In this document: in pieces, positions 17,601-25,395 of the stretch
Numbering within the stretch: the first letter of the stretch is position 1
Layout of the letters: each line of letters begins with the position of its first letter
From: Fulvimarina endophytica
Lineage (GTDB): Bacteria > Pseudomonadota > Alphaproteobacteria > Rhizobiales > Rhizobiaceae
Assembly (NCBI RefSeq): GCF_003403015.1
Contig: NZ_QURL01000001.1
Location: 1 to 64,000, forward strand
Direction of reading: 5' to 3'
DNA: 64,000 nt
The notes under the pieces: model-generated
What the model was told of the DNA's origin: nothing
Database searches by the model: none
The model's input: the letters and a program-made list of their open reading frames with translations, nothing else
Made by a program: the position numbers and the translations under genes

Positions 17601-18017
17601 ATGACCTTCGAACATGACGACGACCACAACGACGACCGCCTGAACAAGCGAGGAGACGACCCCTCGGGCAAACACCATCGCAAACAGGACGATCCGTCCG
17701 AGCGCGGAAGCGAGCGGTCCATGACGCCCGCTCCCGTTCCCTTCGACCGCCAGCTCACCGAACTTGCCGAGGCCGCAGGCGCGCGGCGCTTCGGCTCGAT
17801 GCAGCCGGAACACCCGGTATCGCGACCGCTCCCCGACCCAGCGATCGTCATCGCCGTCACGATGATGAGCATTCGCCAGATCGGCCATCTGCCGCTTCCC
17901 GTGCGAACCGCGCTCAACGACCTCGCCGAGCGCGGCGATCCGACCGCGCGCGTCATCAGAGCCTGGGTTGGGAAGCGCACCTCGCGGCGCAGCACGGTCG
18001 AGAGGAGCGCCCGATGA
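17601..18017 (+). CDS. Unknown small protein coupled to the FtsH-like gene
   Basis: A 138-residue protein. The first 40 residues are Asp/His/Lys-rich and probably disordered. The rest looks folded (VPFDRQLTELAEAAGARRFG, PDPAIVIAVTMMSIRQIGHL, LPVRTALNDLAERGDPTARV) with predicted helices. AAGGA precedes the ATG. Its stop overlaps the next start by ATGA, so it is translated together with the AAA+/M41 protein and may be an adaptor or substrate-delivery partner of that protease. That role is inference. No known family recognised. Confidence 0.55.
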   Translation: MTFEHDDDHNDDRLNKRGDDPSGKHHRKQDDPSERGSERSMTPAPVPFDRQLTELAEAAGARRFGSMQPEHPVSRPLPDPAIVIAVTMMSIRQIGHLPLPVRTALNDLAERGDPTARVIRAWVGKRTSRRSTVERSAR

Positions 18018-20860
18018 CACGCAAGCCATCTGAGACGACCAACCCAGCCACCGATAGTGCCACCGCCCCCGACCGCGCCACGGCCAACGCCAACCCCGAT
18101 CGCTCGAGGGATGTGAAGGCTGTCCAGAGCGCCGGCCCCGTCACCCGCTTCGGCGCTCTGCCGGACAAGGTGCGCAACGACGGCGGCCTTCTGGCGGCGC
18201 TGCTTCTCATTGATCGGGCGATGGCAGATGCTGCGATGTCGGCCGATGACCTGACCCGTCTTTGTCGGCGACACGGCACCGTGCTGGCGATCAGCGCGGA
18301 CGCGACGGGGTTCGGGGAGACCTGCCGCCAGCTCCTGTCGATCGGTGCGATCCTTCCCGGCCGCGTCGACATGCTCGATCTGACGAATGTGCGCGCGGCG
18401 GTCCAGTTCGCGTTCCCCGCCGACAGGGAGCGTGACTGGAGCCTTCTCGTCCAGTCGCTCGACGATCCTCTCGGCGCGACCTGGGGATCCCTGCCGAGCG
18501 ATCTTAAAGGCAAGGAGGTCGAACGCCGGATGATCGAGCGATATGCCTCGGCCATTCGCTCGGGTCATCCGATCTTCGTCCTTGGGCGAACGAAGCGGAT
18601 GCTTCCGATCGCCCAGCTGTCGGCAACGTGCAGGCTTGATGGTGGCCCGATCGATGCCGGGATCATCGGCCGGGCGATCGAGGTGGTGACGGGCATCGAT
18701 CGCTCAGTGGCGGACAACGGTCTGGTACAGCTCGCGTCCGAGGGCGTCCGCCTCCATACGCTGCCGCTCGAGGACATCACCTTCGCCATCCGCCCCGGTC
18801 TGCCGCTCGACACCATCCTGACGCTTCTTGAGCGATCGGCTCGCTACGCTGCGAGGGTTGCCGACGAAGAGGCGGCCGCTGCGAGGAACGCTGCCGACGA
18901 CGATGATGACGATGAGGGAGGCGGCAGCGGCGACGGTAGTGGCAAAGACTACGGGGACCGCCATTCCAATCGCGACCTGCGCAGTTGGGCCGAGAGGACG
19001 GCCAGCGATCTACCGGGCAACGAGCGCAGGTCGGGCAGACCCCCAGCGCGACCCGACACGAACGCCGCGAAGCCAGAGGACGAGACCCGGCCGAACAAGT
19101 TGGATGCCGGATCGGTCGTCATCCATCCCGAACCGCTGCCGGACAGTGTTCGGACAGACGCCACAGATCGCGGACATGAAGTCGGCTCCGAGGATGATCG
19201 GGTCATCGGCGTCTCAAACGACACGAAAGTGACCAAGGATTCCGGCAGCGGCGACGTCGGCAACAGTATGTGCAGCGATGGCGATGGCGACAGCGTGGGC
19301 GACAACAAGGACGGATCCCAGCAGGCACCGACACGCACGCCCTTCCATCGCTGTCCTCTGACCATCGAGACCATGGCCGGGCTCGGCAAGGCGCGGGACT
19401 GGGCCCTCGATCTGAAGACCGATCTGGAAGCCTATCGGGCGGGCGAGATTGCATGGGAGGAGATGAGCACGCGGCTGCTTTTGTCCGGCCCGCCCGGCAC
19501 GGGCAAGACGAGCTTCGCACGGGCGCTCTGCAACACGCTGCAACTCCCCCTCCACGTCGCCTCCGTTCAGACATGGCTCGAGCCGAGCTATCTCGGCAGC
19601 GTGCTGAAGCGGATGTCGGCAGCATTCCAGGCGGCCGAAGCCGCAGCGCCCGTCATCTTCTTCATCGACGAGACCGACGCCATCGGCACGCGGGGACCTG
19701 CCTCGCGCGACTTCTCGGACTACTGGAACGCGATCGTCAATCGCATGCTTGAGCTGATGGACGGAGCGGTCAAAACCTCGGGCGTCATCATCGTCGGCGC
19801 GACGAACAGGCCGGAGGTCATCGATCCTGCCCTGACGCGGTCGGGACGCTGGGAGCGCCAGATCGCGCTCAAAAAACCGGATCGGACGGAGCTGATGACG
19901 ATCCTCGCTCATCACCTCGGCGACGATCTCCAGAGGATCAAAAGCGGTGAAGATGAGGCCGCACGCGCCCGTTCACAGGCGAGCCTTCACTCAGACGAAC
20001 CGGACGACCTGCACGGACCGGACGAGCAGCACGAGCCGGACGTCACCCCGGCCAGTCCGCTCGACTGTCTGTCGCGGCGCATGCTCGGTCTGACGGGCGC
20101 CGATGTCGAACGGGTGTTGCGCGAAGCACGGGGACGGGCGCGCAGGGCCCGGCGTCCGCTCACCCTTGCCGATCTCGAAGCCGTCGTCGGCAGCGACCGG
20201 AAGGAGCTGCCTGAGGGACTTCGCCGCCGCATGGCGATCCATGAGGCGGGCCATGCGATCGTCGGTCACGTCCTGAAGCTTGGGCGCGTAATCGCCGTGT
20301 CGATCGAGGACGCAGGCGGAGGCTTTACGGCCTCACTCCATGAGGGCGATGACGATGCGGACGAAGGGTGGCTCATGGGACGGATCGCACAGCTTCTCGG
20401 TGGCCGCGTTGCCGAGGAGATCGTTCTTGGCACGATCGCGACAGGAGGCGGCGGCGTCGAGACGAGCGATCTTGCACTGGCAACCCGCGTCGCCGTCTCG
20501 CTCGAGACCGCCTACGGCTTCGGATCCGATCGCCCGCTGACCTTCCGCAGCAGTGAATGGGCACAGGGCCTCCTCCTGCGCGGCGGTCCGCTGGCCGACC
20601 GGGTCGAGGAGCGGCTGCGCACAGGCGAAGAACTCGCCCGAACGACGATCGAGGCGAACCAGCCTCTCCTGACCCGCCTTGCCGACGCGCTTCTCGCAGC
20701 CGGAACGCTCGACGCTGACGAGATCGCGGCGATCCTTGGTGTGCCACCTGACAACGCGGACCTTCAAAGGGAGGCGAGCGGGGACGGAACGACCCGAGAG
20801 GTCACTTCAGCGGGACAGACTCCGATCGGTGAGCAGACAAACAAGAACGGGGACGCCTGA
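18014..20860 (+). CDS. Soluble FtsH-like AAA+ ATPase / M41 zinc metalloprotease
   Basis: A 948-residue protein combining an AAA+ ATPase with an FtsH-type peptidase. Walker A GPPGTGKT is at residues 492-499, Walker B VIFFIDETD at about 547, and NRPEVIDPALTRSGRW follows with the arginine-finger region. The zinc site HEAGH is at 743-747 and the third ligand region ETSDLALAT at about 819. Unlike true FtsH there are no transmembrane helices. In their place are an unassigned N-terminal domain (about 40-290) and a long acidic, Gly/Asp-rich linker (about 290-450). A second acidic insert lies between the AAA+ lid and the protease. It is probably a cytoplasmic ATP-driven protease with its own recognition domain. 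It is coupled to the small gene before it and the DUF6634-like gene after it. Confidence 0.88.
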   Translation: MTRKPSETTNPATDSATAPDRATANANPDRSRDVKAVQSAGPVTRFGALPDKVRNDGGLLAALLLIDRAMADAAMSADDLTRLCRRHGTVLAISADATGFGETCRQLLSIGAILPGRVDMLDLTNVRAAVQFAFPADRERDWSLLVQSLDDPLGATWGSLPSDLKGKEVERRMIERYASAIRSGHPIFVLGRTKRMLPIAQLSATCRLDGGPIDAGIIGRAIEVVTGIDRSVADNGLVQLASEGVRLHTLPLEDITFAIRPGLPLDTILTLLERSARYAARVADEEAAAARNAADDDDDDEGGGSGDGSGKDYGDRHSNRDLRSWAERTASDLPGNERRSGRPPARPDTNAAKPEDETRPNKLDAGSVVIHPEPLPDSVRTDATDRGHEVGSEDDRVIGVSNDTKVTKDSGSGDVGNSMCSDGDGDSVGDNKDGSQQAPTRTPFHRCPLTIETMAGLGKARDWALDLKTDLEAYRAGEIAWEEMSTRLLLSGPPGTGKTSFARALCNTLQLPLHVASVQTWLEPSYLGSVLKRMSAAFQAAEAAAPVIFFIDETDAIGTRGPASRDFSDYWNAIVNRMLELMDGAVKTSGVIIVGATNRPEVIDPALTRSGRWERQIALKKPDRTELMTILAHHLGDDLQRIKSGEDEAARARSQASLHSDEPDDLHGPDEQHEPDVTPASPLDCLSRRMLGLTGADVERVLREARGRARRARRPLTLADLEAVVGSDRKELPEGLRRRMAIHEAGHAIVGHVLKLGRVIAVSIEDAGGGFTASLHEGDDDADEGWLMGRIAQLLGGRVAEEIVLGTIATGGGGVETSDLALATRVAVSLETAYGFGSDRPLTFRSSEWAQGLLLRGGPLADRVEERLRTGEELARTTIEANQPLLTRLADALLAAGTLDADEIAAILGVPPDNADLQREASGDGTTREVTSAGQTPIGEQTNKNGDA

Positions 20861-21186
20861 TGGTCGTCCACCTTCCGCCCGTTGGATCGTCCGACGACCT
20901 CGCCGCGACCGTCCGCCAGCTTCGCGACCTGCTTCGAGATCTGGAGGCAATCCAGGCAGGTTGGCGGCCATCACCCGCCGATCTTTGGCAGGCGCCCGTT
21001 CTCGAGGGTTGGGAGATCGGTTCTCGCACCGTACCCTGTCTTCTCGGACTGGTTCAGGGCCATCCGACCCTCGATGATCACAGACTGATCCGAACCTCGG
21101 AGGTCTGGGCGATCGCGCCCGAGTTCGGCTATGCCCGCACCCTCAGCCGCCTCTATCGGCTGGGCGAGCAGGGTCTGATGAACTGA
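20860..21186 (+). CDS. DUF6634-like small protein
   Basis: A 108-residue cytoplasmic protein whose start overlaps the protease stop by one base (TGATG). The motifs LRDLLRDLEAIQAG, APVLEGWEIGSRTVPCLLG, VQGHPTL and the ending EVWAIAPEFGYARTLSRLYR followed by LG match the small family I know as DUF6634, common on rhizobial plasmids and islands and without known function. Tight coupling to the AAA+/M41 gene suggests a shared role. The family name is from memory and should be confirmed. Confidence 0.65.
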   Translation: MVVHLPPVGSSDDLAATVRQLRDLLRDLEAIQAGWRPSPADLWQAPVLEGWEIGSRTVPCLLGLVQGHPTLDDHRLIRTSEVWAIAPEFGYARTLSRLYRLGEQGLMN

Positions 21187-21404
21187 CAGCAAGCCGACGT
21201 ATGGAAGAGGCGAAGGCGGTCCGCACACCACGGGTCGCCTTCGAGCGTTCCGATCTGTCGATTCATCCACCCGACGTCATGGATCGAAGGATCAATGGAT
21301 CGATAGGAGGCGGCGCAGCGGGGAAGCGCAGACGGGAGAACAATACGAGAACGCGACTTGAGGTCCTTGCAACCGATCTCAGGTCACGAACACTTCGAGA
21401 TTAA

Positions 21405-21572
21405 TCGAAACACGTTACGCATTTGCGTTGCCAATGTCCGCGCAATCGATTCTCGCCCTCTGATTGTCGATTCAGAACCCGATACGGGCGTTGCAGACGT
21501 CCAGATTTGTGTTTCAGTCTTCGATAAAAGCGATTCCTGCCGTCGCAGAACTGATTGGCTGCCCATCGACGC
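21405..21572 (+). repeat. Array A of degenerate 21-bp repeats (8 units)
   Basis: Eight consecutive 21-base units. Unit starts at 21426, 21447, 21468, 21489, 21510, 21531 and 21552 read CGTTGCCA, CGATTCTC, CGATTCAG, CGTTGCAG, TGTTTCAG, CGATTCCT and TGATTGGC. They are preceded by a leader unit (21405) containing GAAACACGTTACGCATTTG. The consensus head is about CGWTKCAG followed by 13 variable bases. The 21-bp spacing equals two DNA helical turns and also seven codons. Confidence 0.7.
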
Positions 21573-21688
21573 CGCGCCCGGAACGTCCTGCCTTCGCAGC
21601 AACGGACGGCACCCCGATTATCGCAGTGTCCTGACCGCGGGATCGGTCTCCGACAACTCCTCTCAAGTCGCGGGCAAGTCGAGATCAC

Positions 21689-21814
21689 TTGAAACACGTT
21701 GCGCATTTGCGTTGCAGAGATCGAGATTTGCGATTCAGACCATCGCGCAAACGATTCCGGATCCGAGACAAGCGTTTCTGAACTCGAGATCTCCGATTCA
21801 GCCGCTCACGCCGT
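21689..21814 (+). repeat. Array B of degenerate 21-bp repeats (6 units)
   Basis: Units begin at 21710, 21731, 21752, 21773 and 21794 with CGTTGCAG, CGATTCAG, CGATTCCG, CGTTTCTG and CGATTCAG. The leader unit at 21689 contains GAAACACGTTGCGCATTTG, which differs from the array A leader at two of 21 positions. Same orientation as array A, 284 bases downstream of it (leader to leader). Confidence 0.7.
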
Positions 21815-22448
21815 TATGTCGGTGCCGGGTTCGCGTGTGATCCGAGAGCGTTCGACCGACGCCGAAACAGCGGAACACCAAAGCGACCCGGCAGCAGTCT
21901 GACATGACCACAGGCACCACGGTGGCGTCGAAGCGTGACCACCCGGAACGATGCCACTCTTCTCATGCAGGCACGACATCGACCCCGACGTCGCCCGTCC
22001 GCGCAGGACCTCACAGACGGGCAGAACTTGAGGGAATATCGCCTTCACGTAAACGATGGGCGGCACGGCGTCATGAGCGCCGTTTTGGCTGCCGTTGCGT
22101 CGCCGAGCGACTGTCAGCCGGAGGGTTCGCCAACCCCCGTTTTGGGCTGAATCACGCCACTTGACATTCGCCGAAGCCTGGAACTGCGGGGTTGCCTATT
22201 CTGAGGGATGCTTTGCGGGCGATAAGTCGAGGGTGCGCGCAAAAATATACTTTTGTCCACTTTGACGGAATACAAGGCAATCATGAGTGGCGGCATCGGG
22301 CGAAGGTAAGTACATCGCCATGTATTGAGCGGCCTTCCCTGTGTCTTGTCAACAATATAGCCCGATTTCCGATTGGACAACCTTGAGGGTCCGTGTCAGC
22401 ATCAAGGCTGTCGTGGAACGTTGCATGCGACAACTGAAAGGATCTTGA

Positions 22449-24008
22449 ATGAGCGACGAGCAGAACTCGAACGCCCCGGGCGAGACCGGGGCGCAGGCGA
22501 CCGATGACGTGGCAGCCGCCGCGACGCCGATCGCCATGGGAGGCATGGCAGACATGGAAGAGAGCGAGGACATGGACAGGAACGCGGACGCGGACGCGGA
22601 CACCAGCGCAGCCGAGGGCGTGAGCGCGCAGACGAACGGCGTCGCAGACGACGGAGAGAGCACCGACGAGGCTGCGCAGGCGAATGCCGAAGAGGAGGAC
22701 GCGGCAGCGCAGGCGAACGCGGAGGAAGAGGCCCCCTCAAGGAAGGCGAAGACCCGCGGCTCCGCGAAGGCGAAGGCGAAGGCGGTCGGCAAGGCGAAGC
22801 CCTCCCGGGTCCGCAAGGACATGGATGCCCGCAGGGCAAAGAAGGACCGCGCACGTGACGCGCGCGAGAGCGACGAGGAGGAGGCGAACGGGAAGGCCGC
22901 CCGGAAGGCGAAGGGCAAGGCGAAGGCCGAGCGCCAGTCCTTCGACCTCGACCGCCTCGCGGCGGAGGCGAAGGCACGGGTTCTGACGAGCGTCGCGGAG
23001 ATCGACGCGATCGGACGCAAGACGGCGGAGAACACGTTCGACCTCGGCCGAGAGTTCGAGATCATCAAGAACGACATCCCGGACGAGACGGACTGGAAGG
23101 AGGCCGTACCGAAGCTCTGTGGGCTGTCTTACAAGAGCGCCGACAACTGGATCAAGGTGCACGCGACCCTCGGTGGGCGCCGTGAGGACCTGATCAGGCA
23201 CCAGGTCACGCCGACCGTGCTCATCAAGCTGACCCGGGCAACGCCCGAGCAGGTCGATCAGGTGATCCACGCCTTCGAGGCGGGAACGCCGATGAAGGTC
23301 CGCGAGGTCGAGGACCTCGTGAAGGGCAACACCCCGGACGCGAACGGCGACATCGCGGCGGGTGGCGGTCTCGCCGAGCTGAAGGCGATCGCCCGGGCGA
23401 AGGTGAGCCGCCAGACGAAGGCTGTCGCGGCCAACGTCAAGACGATCCGGAACGCGTTCCTCGAAGCGCTCGAGGCAGCGGGCACGAAGCGGCTGAAGAA
23501 GGGCGATCTGGTCGAAGCCCTCGCGCCGATCGCACGGATCGCCTGCCGCGACCTCACCGAGCTCGTCTGCGATGTCGACCCGGCCTCGCTCTCGGGCAGC
23601 CAGGCGCTGCGCCACCTGCCGCCCGCCGACGAACGCTGGGCGGCCGCGCTCAAACTGCTCGAGCGCCTCGGCTACAGCGACTGGGTGGAGGCCACCGTTC
23701 TGAAGACGTACGTCACCGACGAGGTGCTGCCGACGCTCGGCTTCATCCTCGACGGCGGCGTCGGCCCCGCCGCGCAGCCGGACGAAGCCGACGCCCGGAA
23801 CGAGGCCGTGAACGAGAACCAGAACGAGGGCGACAACGCCGCGCTCGCGCACGGCAGCCGCGGGATCGAAGACGACAACGAGTTCGACGGCGTCGATGAC
23901 GACGAGCAGACGGGATCGACGGAGAGGTCGGGCACCGTCATGCCGTTCGTGGCGCGGAACGGGACGGGATCCGGGAACGGCGCCTCGGGCCCGCAGGCCT
24001 TCGTCTGA
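22449..24008 (+). CDS. DUF3102-like protein with histone-H1-like basic tract
   Basis: A 519-residue protein. Residues 1-95 are very acidic and low complexity. Residues about 96-170 are Lys/Ala-rich with H1-like repeats (GSAKAKAKAVGKAKPSRVRK, KAARKAKGKAKAER), typical of non-specific DNA binding. Residues about 180-300 resemble DUF3102/ParB-like helix-turn-helix regions: IDAIGRKTAENTFDLGREFE, CGLSYKSADNWIKVHATLGG and RHQVTPTVLIKLTRATPEQV. A helical domain and an acidic tail follow. GAAAGGA precedes the ATG. It stands alone between the 21-bp arrays and a large hairpin, so the arrays are candidate binding sites. A decayed copy of its central part lies at 29605-29715. Function unknown. Confidence 0.6.
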   Translation: MSDEQNSNAPGETGAQATDDVAAAATPIAMGGMADMEESEDMDRNADADADTSAAEGVSAQTNGVADDGESTDEAAQANAEEEDAAAQANAEEEAPSRKAKTRGSAKAKAKAVGKAKPSRVRKDMDARRAKKDRARDARESDEEEANGKAARKAKGKAKAERQSFDLDRLAAEAKARVLTSVAEIDAIGRKTAENTFDLGREFEIIKNDIPDETDWKEAVPKLCGLSYKSADNWIKVHATLGGRREDLIRHQVTPTVLIKLTRATPEQVDQVIHAFEAGTPMKVREVEDLVKGNTPDANGDIAAGGGLAELKAIARAKVSRQTKAVAANVKTIRNAFLEALEAAGTKRLKKGDLVEALAPIARIACRDLTELVCDVDPASLSGSQALRHLPPADERWAAALKLLERLGYSDWVEATVLKTYVTDEVLPTLGFILDGGVGPAAQPDEADARNEAVNENQNEGDNAALAHGSRGIEDDNEFDGVDDDEQTGSTERSGTVMPFVARNGTGSGNGASGPQAFV

Positions 24009-24010
24009 TC

Positions 24011-24070
24011 AGGACGCGAACTGCCTCCGCTTCCGTCGTGTAAGCGACGGGAGCGGAGGCCGGCCGTCCT
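24011..24070 (+). terminator. Large hairpin after the DUF3102-like gene
   Basis: A 16-bp stem, GCCTCCGCTTCCGTCG with CGACGGGAGCGGAGGC (one G-T pair), closes a 6-base loop (24039-24044). An outer AGGAC/GTCCT pairing extends it to 24011-24070. It begins just after the stop codon. It is the strongest hairpin in the window and is probably a terminator or a structured 3' end, although no T-run follows. Confidence 0.65.
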
Positions 24071-24199
24071 GGCGCCGCAGCCAACGCTCGAGCGAGTGTC
24101 CGGCCCGCCTGCCGATCCGTCCGCTTCCAGACCGCCACCTTCTCCAGCCTGAGCCACAAGCAGGCCCGCCGCAGGCCGAATCCGACGAGGACATGAGAC

Positions 24200-24577
24200 A
24201 TGGCCCGATCATCATCCACCCGGAACACGCAGCTCGAGGACGACGCCCGCGAGAAGCGGCTCGCCAAACAGCGTGCCTACCAGCAGGCGCTTCGGGAACG
24301 GCAGCGCAAGGAGCGCAAGCCCTCCCGCGACGATGTCGCGCGGACGGTTCTGTTCTGGCTGTTCAGCGGACTGACGGCGAACAACAAGGCGGCCGCGTTC
24401 AGACAGCTCTACAACGATGTCCTGCCCATGCTAATCGACCAGGGGTTCGACGAGGCGAAGGCCGCCGAACGGATCGAGGAGATCTACGACAGGTACGAAG
24501 CGGGCTGGGCCTTCCGGGGCAAGGGGCACCTGAAGGACAGGCCCGACTTCGACGAGATGTTCGGCGACGACCGTTGA
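24200..24577 (+). CDS. Unknown small protein with basic N-terminal helix
   Basis: A 125-residue protein. Residues 15-45 are a highly charged helix rich in Arg, Lys, Glu and Gln (REKRLAKQRAYQQALRERQR). The remainder is helical (TVLFWLFSGLTANNKAAAFR, DEAKAAERIEEIYDRYEAGW) and ends in an acidic tail. GAGGA lies 13 bases before the ATG. The FWLF segment is too short for a membrane helix. It follows the DUF3102-like gene beyond the large hairpin and belongs to the same accessory block. Not recognised. Confidence 0.5.
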   Translation: MARSSSTRNTQLEDDAREKRLAKQRAYQQALRERQRKERKPSRDDVARTVLFWLFSGLTANNKAAAFRQLYNDVLPMLIDQGFDEAKAAERIEEIYDRYEAGWAFRGKGHLKDRPDFDEMFGDDR

Positions 24578-24929
24578 GCGAGGTGTCCGCCATCGGGAAC
24601 GTCACCCGACGGCGATCCGAATGTCGGCCGATCCAAAACGCCGCCGCCTTCGTGGATCTCGTCTCTATCGGCACGAGCTGCCTCGGAACTCGTTCGTTGC
24701 CTCCGTTGCCATGACCGACGTTCGGTACTGTCGATGCCTTGGCACCCGTCCTTACGTTCCCTGACCTCGGCAGGCGCCGCTTGTCGATCGGTCTTCAGCC
24801 TCGTTCTGATCGACGTCGCCCGGACGTTGGAAACCAGCCGATCCGGCGTCATGCGATCGAACGACGTTTGCACCCGCATCGAAGGTCGTGCCCGTTACTC
24901 CTGACTTCAGAATCAAAAATCTCACAAAC

Positions 24930-24969
24930 GTCGTTTGCGGGAGAATCGTAAATCTGAGGAGATGAATCG
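24930..24969 (-). repeat. Array C: two inverted copies of the 21-bp repeat
   Basis: On the minus strand CGATTCAT (24969-24962) and CGATTCTC (24948-24941) are exactly 21 bases apart. They are linked by AGATTTACGATTCTC, which closely matches AGATTTGCGATTCAG of array B and AGATTTGTGTTTCAG of array A. This places a short inverted array at the far side of the DUF3102-like gene. Confidence 0.5.
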
Positions 24970-24996
24970 CTTCTATCAAAATGCGGATCGGAAACG

Positions 24997-25013
24997 CTGG
25001 AAATGATTTCCAG
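24997..25013. repeat. GGAAATSATTTCC palindrome, copy 3
   Basis: CTGGAAATGATTTCCAG is a perfect 17-bp palindrome around a central G, 28 bases from array C. It equals copy 2 except for the central base. Confidence 0.8.
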
Positions 25014-25395
25014 GCCACGTTTGGCGTCGCGCTCGCCGATCGTCGTTTGAAGAAGCGGACCCGAAATCGAGGCAATGGGATCGACGCGTCGGATGGTTCG
25101 CAGTGAATGCTCGCGATAGTCTCCCTCCAGAAACAAGGCTGAGGATGCGCGGACCATCCGGAACGAGGCGTGCGACGTATCGATGGACGGCTGTCGGACA
25201 AACTCGCATGTCAGCCTAGGTCTGTTCAGCCGACCGTGTTGGTATCTCTGCCGAGCGTCGATGTCTCGATCCGCGCGTTCTGATGACGACACGGCGTTCG
25301 AGAATTGCTCGGCGGTCCACACTCTGCATATTTGTCCGTCGCAGCGTTTAGATGATCGCACCCGAATTCCGGGTTGGAAGCTGGCTTGTCGCTGT

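Larger units (their letters stand above)
21187..22448. other. Long non-coding stretch carrying two 21-bp repeat arrays
   Basis: About 1.26 kb between the DUF6634-like gene and the DUF3102-like gene. It holds two arrays of degenerate 21-bp repeats, annotated separately. Around 22225-22360 the DNA is AT-richer and probably contains the promoter of the next gene. Open frames crossing the region reflect the 21-bp (7-codon) periodicity and are interrupted by stops. Confidence 0.5.
24578..25395. other. Non-coding stretch at the right edge of the accessory block
   Basis: About 820 bases without a supported gene. It contains two GAATCG heads of the 21-bp repeat in inverted orientation and one perfect copy of the GGAAATGATTTCC palindrome, both annotated separately. 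Open frames on both strands look like chance frames. Confidence 0.5.

Noticed and set aside
21405..21814. CRISPR array
   Set aside because: Units are 21 bases with no constant repeat separated by unique spacers, the conserved head is only about 8 bases, and no cas genes are present.
21358..21840. 160-codon plus-strand frame over the 21-bp arrays
   Set aside because: The frame exists mainly because 21 is a multiple of 3; no ribosome binding site and no known fold, and the most repeat-like reading frame is broken by a stop in array A. Kept only as the alternative explanation for the repeats.
22737..23852. 371-codon minus-strand frame with Leu/Arg/Val-rich translation
   Set aside because: Antisense of the DUF3102-like gene; no ribosome binding site or motif supports it.
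17343..25013. repABC-type parS sites
   Set aside because: GGAAATSATTTCC does not fit the rhizobial RepB parS consensus that I know (GTT-rich 16-mer), and no repA, repB or repC gene is in the window.
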